Positions 6,910 through 12,195 of a stretch of DNA of 13,763 nucleotides are shown one piece after another. Below the pieces are notes generated by a model. It saw only the letters and a program-made list of their open reading frames with translations. It was not told the origin of the DNA and made no database searches. The stretch spans positions 1-13,763 of the forward strand of contig JAITEY010000092.1 in the NCBI GenBank assembly GCA_031281815.1. The letters run 5' to 3'. Made by a program: the position numbers and the translations under genes. Position 1 is the stretch's first letter. Each line of letters starts with the position of its first letter. Source of the stretch: Desulfovibrio sp. Lineage in GTDB: Bacteria; Desulfobacterota; Desulfovibrionia; Desulfovibrionales; Desulfovibrionaceae.

Positions 6910-7578
6910 TTATTCCGCGTTTGCCGCGTCGGCGTCGGCGTCGGCGTCGTCGGCGCGGGGCGCGAGACGCGCGGTGACGGGTTCCAGAACGCTTTCCAGC
7001 AGCACGAGCCTCCTGTGACGGAGCACTTCGTAGGCGTTGAGCCGCTCGGGGGGCAGTACGGTGACGCCGGGCACGTTGCGCGCGGAGAGCACCAGGTCGC
7101 GGGCCTCGGCCGGGGCGACCAGCAGGGATTTTTCCAGGTTGAGCGCTTTCTGCACCGCGGTGAAATGTTTGGTCCGGGCCTCGGGCAGAACGATATCCCT
7201 GAGCACCGTCAGGCGTTGCGCGGCGAGTCGTGAAGACAGGGCCATGCGCAGGGCCAGACGCCGGACTTTCTTGTTCACCTTGAAGCCGTAGTCGCGCGGC
7301 GTGGGGCCGAAGGCGACGGCGCCGCCGGTCCAGACGGGCGAAATGTTGGAGCCGGAGCGGGCGCGCCCGGTGCCTTTCTGCCTCCACGGTTTGTTGCCGC
7401 CGCCTTTCATGCGCGCGCGGTTCAGCGTGGAGTGGCAACCCGAGCGGAGGGCGGCGCGGTACGCGCGCACGACCAGATTGAGTATCTCGGGCCTTGCCTG
7501 CACCTCAAAGACTTCCGGAGCCAGGGAGACGCTCCCGGCTTCGTTGTTTTCCTGGTCAAAAACCGTTACCTGCGCCAT
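6910..7578 (-). CDS. rplD: 50S ribosomal protein L4 with acidic repeat tail
   Basis: L4 binds 23S rRNA early in assembly, and its long loop reaches the exit tunnel. In E. coli it also represses the S10 operon through the mRNA leader. The 222-residue product has the loop region MKGGGNKPWRQKGTGRARSG and SPVWTGGAVAFGPTPRDYGFKVNKKVRRLALRMALSSR split across the core, then NVPGVTVLPPERLNAYEVLRHRRLVL. It ends in an unusual Asp-Ala tail (ADDADADADAANAE) encoded by tandem hexamers and is longer than the common 205-210 residues. GAGGA lies 8 nt before the ATG. Confidence 0.97.
   Translation of the reverse strand: MAQVTVFDQENNEAGSVSLAPEVFEVQARPEILNLVVRAYRAALRSGCHSTLNRARMKGGGNKPWRQKGTGRARSGSNISPVWTGGAVAFGPTPRDYGFKVNKKVRRLALRMALSSRLAAQRLTVLRDIVLPEARTKHFTAVQKALNLEKSLLVAPAEARDLVLSARNVPGVTVLPPERLNAYEVLRHRRLVLLESVLEPVTARLAPRADDADADADAANAE
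6926..6949. repeat. Tandem hexamer in rplD
   Basis: GCGTCG is repeated four times without error, followed by a related TCGGCG. It encodes the alternating Asp-Ala tail of L4. Confidence 0.85.
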
Positions 7579-7589
7579 GATGCTGTCCT

Positions 7590-8219
7590 CTACTGCCTGC
7601 GTATCATGACCAGGCCGTTTTTGGGACCGGGCACCGGTCCGCCGACCAGGATCACGTTGTCTTCAGGGCGGACGGCGACGATCTTCACGTTTTTGACCGT
7701 CACCTGCCGATTGCCCATGCGGCCGGCCATCTTTTTGCCTTTCCAGACTTTGGAGGGCTCGGTATTGTTGCCGATGCCGCCGGCGTTCCTGTGAACTTTC
7801 TCCGCGCCGTGCGACGCGCAGGCGCCGCGGAAATTCCAGCGTTTCATCACGCCCGCCGTGCCTTTGCCTATGCTCCGGCCCGTCACTTTAACCGTGTCGC
7901 CGGCGGAGAACATCGTGACGTCCACGTTGTCCCCGGCGTTCAGGCCGGCCGGGCCGTCGAGGCGCATTTCGCGCAGGCTGCGGAAGCAGCCCGCGCCCGC
8001 TTTGGAGAAATGGCCCGCCAGGGGTTTGCCGACCAGCTTTTCCCGGATTGCGCCGAAGGCGAGCTGCACGGCGTCGTAGCCGTCCTTTTCCGTATTCTTG
8101 ACCTGGATGACGGGGCAGGGGCCGGCAGCAATGACCGTCACGGCGACCGCCGAGCCGTCGCTCGCAAAGACGCGGGTCATGCCCAGCTTTTTGCCCAAAA
8201 TTCCCGTTGCTTCAGCCAC
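7590..8219 (-). CDS. rplC: 50S ribosomal protein L3
   Basis: L3 is one of the first proteins to bind 23S rRNA, and its long loop approaches the peptidyl transferase centre. The 209-residue product begins with the typical GILGKKLGMTRVFASDG and has KVTGRSIGKGTAGVMKRWNF followed by ASHGAEKVHRNAGGIG. It then shows KVWKGKKMAGRMGNRQVTVKN and ends GPVPGPKNGLVMIRRQ. Length is typical. GGAGG lies 5 nt before the ATG; the gap to rpsJ is 10 bp. Confidence 0.98.
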   Translation of the reverse strand: MAEATGILGKKLGMTRVFASDGSAVAVTVIAAGPCPVIQVKNTEKDGYDAVQLAFGAIREKLVGKPLAGHFSKAGAGCFRSLREMRLDGPAGLNAGDNVDVTMFSAGDTVKVTGRSIGKGTAGVMKRWNFRGACASHGAEKVHRNAGGIGNNTEPSKVWKGKKMAGRMGNRQVTVKNVKIVAVRPEDNVILVGGPVPGPKNGLVMIRRQ

Positions 8220-8229
8220 GGCGACCTCC

Positions 8230-8547
8230 CTACAGCTTGATCTCTACGTCGACGCCCGCGGGCAGGGACAGTCTGCCGAGTGCGTCCACGGTTTGCTGCG
8301 TGGGTTCAAGGATGTCCACCAGCCTTTTATGTATGCGCATTTCGAACTGTTCGCGCGATTTTTTGTCCACATGCACACTGCGGTTCACCGTATATTTATG
8401 GATGCCGGTGGGCAGCGGGATGGGGCCGGCCACGCCGGCGCCGGTATTGCGGGCCGTATCCACGATTTCGCCGACCGCCTTGTCGAGAATGCGGTAGTCG
8501 TACGCCTTGAGTTTGATTCTGATCCGGTCGCTGCTGACTGTCGTCAT
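8230..8547 (-). CDS. rpsJ: 30S ribosomal protein S10, first gene of the operon
   Basis: S10 is a 30S head protein and also, as NusE, a partner of NusB in transcription antitermination. The 105-residue product has IRIKLKAYDYRILDKAVGEI, the signature GPIPLPTGIHKYTVNRSVHVDKKSREQFEMR split over the loop, and LVDILEPTQQTVDALGRLSLPAGVDVEI at the end. It is the first gene of the ribosomal cluster. CGGAG lies 7 nt before the ATG. It is preceded by a 320-nt structured leader and its own promoter instead of fusA or tuf. Confidence 0.98.
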   Translation of the reverse strand: MTTVSSDRIRIKLKAYDYRILDKAVGEIVDTARNTGAGVAGPIPLPTGIHKYTVNRSVHVDKKSREQFEMRIHKRLVDILEPTQQTVDALGRLSLPAGVDVEIKL

Positions 8548-8551
8548 CGCA

Positions 8552-8644
8552 TTACTCCGTCATAAAAGAAAAAACCGGCTCCAAACGACGGTTTTCCTTC
8601 AGAATGTCGCCTGCGTTCGCCGGCAGAACCGTTATGCGGTTCAC
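8552..8644 (-). CDS. Possible leader ORF spanning the attenuator-like hairpin
   Basis: A 30-codon frame with a GTG start runs through the terminator-like hairpin and stops with TAA 4 nt before the rpsJ ATG. The peptide would begin MNRITVLPANAGDILK and end EPVFSFMTE. No convincing ribosome-binding site precedes the GTG. The same frame is open upstream as far as 8977, which is unremarkable at this GC content. Translation across the hairpin would be expected to prevent it from forming, which is why the frame is listed. It may simply be chance. Confidence 0.15.
   Translation of the reverse strand: MNRITVLPANAGDILKENRRLEPVFSFMTE
8564..8595 (-). terminator. Terminator-like hairpin just before rpsJ (candidate attenuator)
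   Basis: On the minus strand AAAACCG (8589-8595) pairs perfectly with CGGTTTT (8571-8577) around an 11-nt loop, followed by a T-rich run (TTCTTTT) to 8564. It lies inside the leader, 17 bp upstream of the rpsJ start, so it would stop transcription before the operon unless prevented. The stem has only three G-C pairs, so its strength is uncertain. Confidence 0.5.
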
Positions 8645-8873
8645 GGTGATTTGCAGGCTTCGCAGGCAGGGCCTGCGCGCGTGTTCGGCTCTGGAGCCGG
8701 AGCCGGACGAAGGACGCTGAAAAAAACGGGCAAGCCTGCAAATGTCAACCCCGGTCGGCGAAGGTACGACCGGGAGCACCAAGGCGGAATCCATCCGCCT
8801 CCCGCGTTGTCGATTGCGGGCACGTTGCGGCAGGTGCGGCAACGCAACGGCCGTTCGGCAACGCGAAGGGGAG

Positions 8874-8902
8874 GCTATACACCGTCGCAATTCGGCGGTC
8901 AA
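8874..8902 (-). promoter_or_regulatory. Sigma70-type promoter of the S10 operon
   Basis: Reading the minus strand, TTGACC (8897-8902) and TATAGC (8874-8879) are separated by exactly 17 bp. Upstream are an A5 tract and a T9 tract resembling an UP element. Just downstream of the -10 is CTCCCC, a GC-rich discriminator of the kind found at stringently controlled ribosomal promoters. The start of transcription would be near 8867. Confidence 0.65.
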
Positions 8903-8923
8903 GGATTTTTCTTCGGTTGCCGC

Positions 8924-8951
8924 AAAAAAAAATTTACCGGTCAGGGGCCGG
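8924..8951 (-). terminator. Weak terminator candidate after the ATPase gene
   Basis: About 45 bp beyond the ATPase stop, CCGG-N7-CCGG (8937-8951) is followed on the minus strand by TAAA and nine T residues (8924-8932). The stem is only 4 bp, so this is a poor intrinsic terminator. The T run may serve mainly as an upstream element of the S10 promoter. Confidence 0.25.
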
Positions 8952-8994
8952 CCGCTTTCCGTGCGCCGCAACGGCATCGCGCCTTCGCCGCTTT

Positions 8995-10563
8995 TCAGCA
9001 GCCGACAATATGCGCCGTCCCGCCCCCCGGCAGCGTCTCTGTGGCCCAGGTGAGTTTTTCATCCCAACCTGTGGACTGATTGCGGTCAAAAATCACCAGC
9101 CAGCCCTCGGAGGCTCCGCATCCTGCCATATACCTCTCCAACTGTTCGAGCCCTTGTTTGCGGGCCTTGGAAGAGGCAAGTTTCAACTCCAGGGGGTACG
9201 CCTTGCCCGCGTAGCGGACGCACACGTCCACCCTGCCCGTTCCCAGGGCGAATTCACGGATGATCTGCGCGCCCCCGTTGGTCACGCGCTGCAAAAAGGC
9301 CTGCACAATCAAATGCGGCGCGGCTTCTTTATATTCGTAGCGTTCCGTCCATATTTCCGCGTTTTCCCGCCAGAATTGCTGAAATGCTTTCAGCAGTGCG
9401 GACATATCCAGGGTCCGGCCGTCCATCCAGCGGTGCATGAGGGATTCCGGCAGAGCGACCTGCGTTTTGTAGTTGAGGGTGCGCACCATGATATCGCGGT
9501 ACATGGGATTGGCAGGGCGCAGGGCTCCGGCCGGCGTTCTGACCACAAGGCCGAGGTCCAGACAAAATTTGGTGTCGTCGGCCAAAGGGTCGACTTCCGC
9601 CTTGCCGCCGCAGAGCATAGGTTCAACAACATTCCGCACGCGCGGTTCCTTCAGGCGTTCCAGCAGGGAATCCATGTGCGTATCACGACGGAGCATAAGG
9701 GCTTCCGCCGCCGCATCCATATGGCCGGCCGTCACGGTTATGCCGTGGTCCCCGGCCAAGTCGTCATCCACCGCTTGACGGGCCAGGGCATTGATCAGCC
9801 AAGGCTGGCCTTCCGACCAATAAAAGGCGCGTTCCACAGCGTTTGCCTCAAAAGGCTGTCCCGTAGCTTCCGTGTGCTGCCGATAGAGGGCCGCAATTTG
9901 CTCCTTCGTGAAGTTGCTGAGCGTCAGCGCCTTGGTGACGATATTGAAGGGGCTTGCCGACCCCAAAGTATCCCTGTCCGGCCGCACTTGGGCCTTGAAA
10001 TCCCGGATGTCGCGCATGCCGATGAGAGAAACGGACCAAGGGAAAGGGGCGCGGGCGCGGTTCACATAGCCGTCGCGCAGTTGGCGCAGGAAGCTGATAA
10101 GCACTTGCCCGGAGAGGCAATCCGCCTCATCGAAAAAAAGAATAAGAGGTTTGTTCAGGGCCGCGCATAAAAACGACAGAGCCTGGCTTACGGCAATGGA
10201 AATTCCGGCGGTCGGCAATGAGCGGCCGTCACGCAACGCCGACTCCGACGACCAGCCCAAGGACTGACTGAGCGCGTTCAATACAGCCGTTATGCCTTCT
10301 TCCAGTCTCTCCAGTCCTTGGACAGATTCCAACGAGCAGTACAGGGCGTAAAAATTGCCCTCGGCGTTGATTGCGTCGGTCAGGCTTTGCAACAAGGTTG
10401 TTTTGCCGGATTGACGAGGAGCGTGGATGACAAAATAGTGCTTGTTCTCGGCGAGTTTGCGCGCTTCGGGAAGCCGGGCGACGGCGTCCAGCATATAGTG
10501 TTCTCCCGGAACGCAGGGGCCTGCTGTATTGAAATGCCTGGGAATCGCATAAGGATCAGACAT
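8995..10563 (-). CDS. AAA-type ATPase with C-terminal PD-(D/E)xK nuclease-like domain
   Basis: The 522-residue product opens with FNTAGPCVPGEHYMLDAVAR, typical of a bacterial family of AAA-like ATP-binding proteins. A Walker A motif lies at about residues 48-55 (APRQSGKT), a Walker B at 140-146 (LILFFDE), and a possible sensor 1 near IGMRD (182-186). GQPWLINALARQ follows at about 252-263. The C-terminal 90 residues carry GRVDVCV...YPLELKLA, with D446, E459 and K461 forming a PD-(D/E)xK-like active site. No membrane segment is seen. The start MSDPYAIP is chosen over an ATG 51 nt upstream because GGAGG lies 6 nt before it. It overlaps a small coiled-coil ORF by 8 bp. Function is unknown; defence or mobile-element roles are only guesses. 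Confidence 0.85.
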   Translation of the reverse strand: MSDPYAIPRHFNTAGPCVPGEHYMLDAVARLPEARKLAENKHYFVIHAPRQSGKTTLLQSLTDAINAEGNFYALYCSLESVQGLERLEEGITAVLNALSQSLGWSSESALRDGRSLPTAGISIAVSQALSFLCAALNKPLILFFDEADCLSGQVLISFLRQLRDGYVNRARAPFPWSVSLIGMRDIRDFKAQVRPDRDTLGSASPFNIVTKALTLSNFTKEQIAALYRQHTEATGQPFEANAVERAFYWSEGQPWLINALARQAVDDDLAGDHGITVTAGHMDAAAEALMLRRDTHMDSLLERLKEPRVRNVVEPMLCGGKAEVDPLADDTKFCLDLGLVVRTPAGALRPANPMYRDIMVRTLNYKTQVALPESLMHRWMDGRTLDMSALLKAFQQFWRENAEIWTERYEYKEAAPHLIVQAFLQRVTNGGAQIIREFALGTGRVDVCVRYAGKAYPLELKLASSKARKQGLEQLERYMAGCGASEGWLVIFDRNQSTGWDEKLTWATETLPGGGTAHIVGC

Positions 10564-10687
10564 GCTTGGCCTCCACCTTCCTGAGTTTCTCGTTCTCCGC
10601 GCGCAACTCCGCAATCTCGCGCAATACGGCTGTATGCGCGGGCAGTGCCGTATGGAGTTTCCTGCTCAACGATAATCTACTCCGCAC
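10556..10687 (-). CDS. Small leucine-zipper-like protein overlapping the ATPase start
   Basis: A 43-residue frame with a GTG start (or a TTG at 10669) ends in TGA inside the first codons of the ATPase gene. Its second half, VLREIAELRAENEKLRKVEA, has hydrophobic or Asn residues at 21, 25, 28, 32 and 35, the 4-3 spacing of a parallel coiled coil with a central Asn. The end of this frame also carries the GGAGG used by the ATPase, so the two would be translationally coupled. A weak ribosome-binding site and an upstream in-frame TGA leave the start uncertain. I do not recognise a family; a dimerisation partner of the ATPase is an inference. Confidence 0.5.
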   Translation of the reverse strand: MRSRLSLSRKLHTALPAHTAVLREIAELRAENEKLRKVEAKHV

Positions 10688-10766
10688 CCCGCTTCAGGTC
10701 AACGGCACGGTTGCACGGAGGATAGTCTTGCATATAACTATTTAAAATATCAGTATATTTCAAATG

Positions 10767-10779
10767 TTACAAGCTGTAA
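10767..10779. promoter_or_regulatory. Small palindrome in the divergent intergenic region
   Basis: TTACA-AGC-TGTAA has perfect half-sites. It lies midway between the coiled-coil/ATPase pair and the divergent winged-helix gene, a place where an operator for the latter's product would be expected. Nearby are two direct copies of GACAAGTAT (10788-10796 and 10800-10808) and two of AGTATATT (10752-10759 and 10792-10799). Confidence 0.3.
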
Positions 10780-10797
10780 GAAAAAACGACAAGTATA

Positions 10798-10826
10798 TTG
10801 ACAAGTATTCAGAACAGTAGTAAAGC
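10798..10826 (+). promoter_or_regulatory. Possible promoter of the winged-helix gene
   Basis: TTGACA (10798-10803) is a perfect -35 element. With a 17-bp spacer the -10 would be TAAAGC (10821-10826), a poor match. It overlaps one of the GACAAGTAT direct repeats, which would suit autorepression. Confidence 0.35.
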
Positions 10827-10877
10827 TCTTCCCAAGAAAGCAAGAGGAGGCTACACGTTACCCTATGAGGTAGCGCT

Positions 10878-11204
10878 ATGCCCGATGCCGTTGAAAACCA
10901 GCAGGACCAACTCAACCTGGAAATCATCCTGCCCAAGATGACAGATAAGCAGCAGGAATATTTGAGATTTATTGTAAATTTTTTCCAGATGAATCACTAT
11001 TACCCGTCACGGCGGGAAATCGCGGCGCACATGAGTGTTTCAGTACAGGCAGTCAATCAAAATATCACACTGCTGCAAAAGAAAGGTTATCTTACTGTTG
11101 CAACGGGTGGAAGGCGCAATATACGTCTTACAGCCAATGCCGTACAGCGCCTGACTCTGGATGCCGAAAAAAATGATATACACGAAGATAAAAGTACAGA
11201 ATAG
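10878..11204 (+). CDS. Stand-alone LexA-type winged-helix DNA-binding protein
   Basis: Residues about 21-85 of this 108-residue protein match the LexA N-terminal domain: MTDKQQEYLRFIVNFF, then YYPSRREIAAHMSVSVQAVN (recognition-helix region), then ITLLQKKGYLTVATGGRRNIRL. The LexA S24 peptidase half is absent, so it cannot self-cleave and is probably a simple repressor or regulator. GAGG lies about 7 nt before the ATG. The site TAGCGCTA, a perfect palindrome, overlaps the start and could be an operator. The stop overlaps the next frame's GTG at 11204 by one base. Composition is lower in GC than the ribosomal genes, which fits acquisition by transfer. Confidence 0.75.
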   Translation: MPDAVENQQDQLNLEIILPKMTDKQQEYLRFIVNFFQMNHYYPSRREIAAHMSVSVQAVNQNITLLQKKGYLTVATGGRRNIRLTANAVQRLTLDAEKNDIHEDKSTE

Positions 11205-11233
11205 TGACAGTTACAGAAAAGGAGTCAGCAGCC

Positions 11234-11539
11234 GTGAATCGGAAGGAAGATATACGCGATCTGACAAGTTTTTTTGATAATGTTCTGGAACCTTCGGAGT
11301 CCTTTGCGCGACTGTGCGCGGACAGTGACGCAGGTTCGCCTTCCTTCAACACGGCCAAGGGTGGATTTGAGGATTTCGGCATTGTCGCAGGCGCACTGAC
11401 AACACTGTCAAGAAGACAACTTCACGATTTTGCGGAAAAACTTCAAACACACGTCGGAGAGGTAGAAGTAGCACAGACGTCATGCCATACCATATCCGCG
11501 GAAATCGGCAAAATCATAATTAAAGATAAATTAAAATAA
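11234..11539 (+). CDS. Unknown 101-residue protein downstream of the winged-helix gene
   Basis: I do not recognise this protein. It begins (M)NRKEDIRDLTSFFDNVLE and is mostly helical in character. It contains a Gly/Ala-rich stretch (GFEDFGIVAGALTTLSRRQL) and ends with IGKIIIKDKLK. The GTG at 11234 is preferred because AAAGGAG lies 9 nt upstream. A GTG at 11204 in the same frame overlaps the stop of the previous gene but lacks a ribosome-binding site. It probably shares an operon with the winged-helix gene. Directly after its TAA, a frame offset by one continues with coding character, so the gene may be frameshifted at its 3' end. Confidence 0.6.
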   Translation: MNRKEDIRDLTSFFDNVLEPSESFARLCADSDAGSPSFNTAKGGFEDFGIVAGALTTLSRRQLHDFAEKLQTHVGEVEVAQTSCHTISAEIGKIIIKDKLK

Positions 11540-11669
11540 TTATGACTCCCTTACTGGAGCCACTGTCGTCACATCGCCCATAGATGGCATAAAAACCGCG
11601 TGGTGCGGCATAATCGGATTTTACGGCGGTCTGTGGGACGGCATAGTCGATGCGGGCAAAACGCTCTAA
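11538..11669 (+). pseudogene. Open frame without a start, likely frameshifted continuation of the preceding gene
   Basis: This frame has no ATG, GTG or TTG near its beginning, yet it reads NYDSLTGATVVTSPIDGIKT then AWCGIIGFYGGLWDGIVDAG and stops at TAA. The Gly/Trp-rich, partly hydrophobic sequence looks like a real protein C-terminus. It sits in the +1 frame relative to the 101-residue gene, with an A/T-rich stretch (TTAAAATAATT) at the boundary. Skipping one base there would join the two into a protein of about 144 residues. Chance is not excluded. Confidence 0.35.
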
Positions 11670-11684
11670 TATGCCGGCGAACAT

Positions 11685-11705
11685 CGCCTCCAATCAGAGG
11701 AGGCG
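11685..11705 (+). promoter_or_regulatory. Hairpin covering a ribosome-binding site
   Basis: CGCCTCC (11685-11691) pairs perfectly with GGAGGCG (11699-11705) around a 7-nt loop. The second arm contains the AGGAGG of the ATG at 11711, so the folded mRNA would hide the ribosome-binding site. Confidence 0.4.
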
Positions 11706-11710
11706 TGCCT

Positions 11711-11791
11711 ATGACCAATAAGAGCTACAGAAAAGCCCTATACGGGATTTCAAAAATTTTTTCGTCTTCTATGCGGCAAAGAATGCGATAA
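11711..11791 (+). pseudogene. Start of a truncated gene running into toxin remains
   Basis: AGAGGAGG followed by ATG opens a frame reading MTNKSYRKALYGISK, then FSSSMRQRMR and a stop. The strong ribosome-binding site suggests a genuine gene start, but after about 14 codons the sequence becomes the antisense of the relE-like remnant. The most economical reading is a gene cut short by a rearrangement near 11750. A real 26-residue protein is possible but less likely. Confidence 0.35.
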
Positions 11792-11977
11792 TCACCGATA
11801 CGATAACGCCACAAGCCGGATAAGGTAGGCGCAAACAAGAGCTTTTCCCATACAGCGGGGGTCATCCATGTTAGCGACGCGCTCACGCAGAAACCGAACA
11901 ATGCGTTTTTGTGCGTCAACTTCCAGCTTGGTTAGTGCTTTATCCGCTGTCGGACTCAACTCAATCTGCCAAGCCAA
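11725..11977 (-). pseudogene. RelE-type toxin, frameshifted and truncated
   Basis: The first frame, from a TTG at 11977, reads AWQIELSPTADKALTKL then RIVRFLRERVANMDDPRCMG and KAL, a good RelE/ParE-superfamily N-terminus. It then runs out of frame to a stop at 11792. The neighbouring frame resumes with TLSGLWRYRIGDYRILCRIE, the family core, so one base has been gained or two lost around 11825-11845. The usual C-terminus after RIEDEKI (a hydrophobic strand with IGHR...VY) is missing; IPYRAFL and a stop replace it. The start overlaps the antitoxin gene by 17 bp. Toxin activity is very unlikely. Confidence 0.75.
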
Positions 11978-12185
11978 GGCGACGCTCCACTTCTTCGAGA
12001 GGGATTCCCTTTTCTCCACCGGCCTTGAAACGCAAATAAGCGGCTTCGGCCATATATGCGTCTTCCAGGTCTTCCAAATGGGTCAAAATGGCTTCCTTGG
12101 CGTAATAGCTCTTGGTTCGGCCGGTAGCCTTTGCCAAGGCATCAAGTCGTTTTTCAATTTCTTCCGGCAATCTAAGTGCGAGCAT
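11961..12185 (-). CDS. RelB-like ribbon-helix-helix antitoxin
   Basis: The 74-residue product starts MLALRLPEEIEKRLDALAKA, a beta strand and first helix of a ribbon-helix-helix fold. TGRTKSYYAKEAILTHLEDL follows as the second helix. The C-terminal part, with AAYLRFKAG and IPLEEVERRLGLAD, would bind the toxin. The protein should bind DNA as a dimer, repress its own promoter and neutralise the cognate RelE toxin. AGGTG precedes the ATG by 8 nt. The gene appears intact although its toxin partner is broken. Family assignment is confident; the exact subgroup is not. Confidence 0.85.
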   Translation of the reverse strand: MLALRLPEEIEKRLDALAKATGRTKSYYAKEAILTHLEDLEDAYMAEAAYLRFKAGGEKGIPLEEVERRLGLAD

Positions 12186-12195
12186 TGTTTTTCAC

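Larger units (their letters stand above)
8548..8867 (-). promoter_or_regulatory. Structured 5' leader of the S10 operon
   Basis: Between the promoter and rpsJ lie about 320 nt without a convincing gene. They hold several perfect inverted repeats: 8750-8757 with 8767-8774 (8 bp), 8782-8788 with 8794-8800 (7 bp), and 8649-8660 with 8732-8743 (12 bp). The last encloses hairpins at 8661-8677 and 8686-8699. A further small hairpin at 8627-8641 precedes the terminator-like stem. Long folded leaders are known for the S10 operon of gamma-proteobacteria, where L4 binds and attenuates. I do not recognise this one as that structure, and regulation by L4 is only an inference. Confidence 0.55.

Noticed and set aside
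8743..8748. Perfect TTGACA on the minus strand as a second S10 promoter
   Set aside because: At 16-18 bp spacing the -10 would be TTTTTT, TTTTTC or TTTTCA; the sequence is part of the long inverted repeat.
8552..8977. 141-codon minus-strand frame over the whole leader
   Set aside because: It would start upstream of the promoter and shows no family features; only its last 30 codons are kept as a speculative leader ORF.
8742..9053. 103-codon plus-strand frame in the S10 leader
   Set aside because: No ribosome-binding site, Arg/Ser-rich translation typical of GC-rich non-coding DNA, and it crosses into the ATPase gene.
8917..10170. 417-codon plus-strand frame antisense to the ATPase gene
   Set aside because: The opposite strand has clear Walker and nuclease motifs and a good ribosome-binding site; this frame has none.
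10865..10873. ATG AGG TAG mini-ORF after AGGAGG ahead of the winged-helix gene
   Set aside because: Its spacing of about 14 nt from AGGAGG is too long, and such triplets arise easily by chance.
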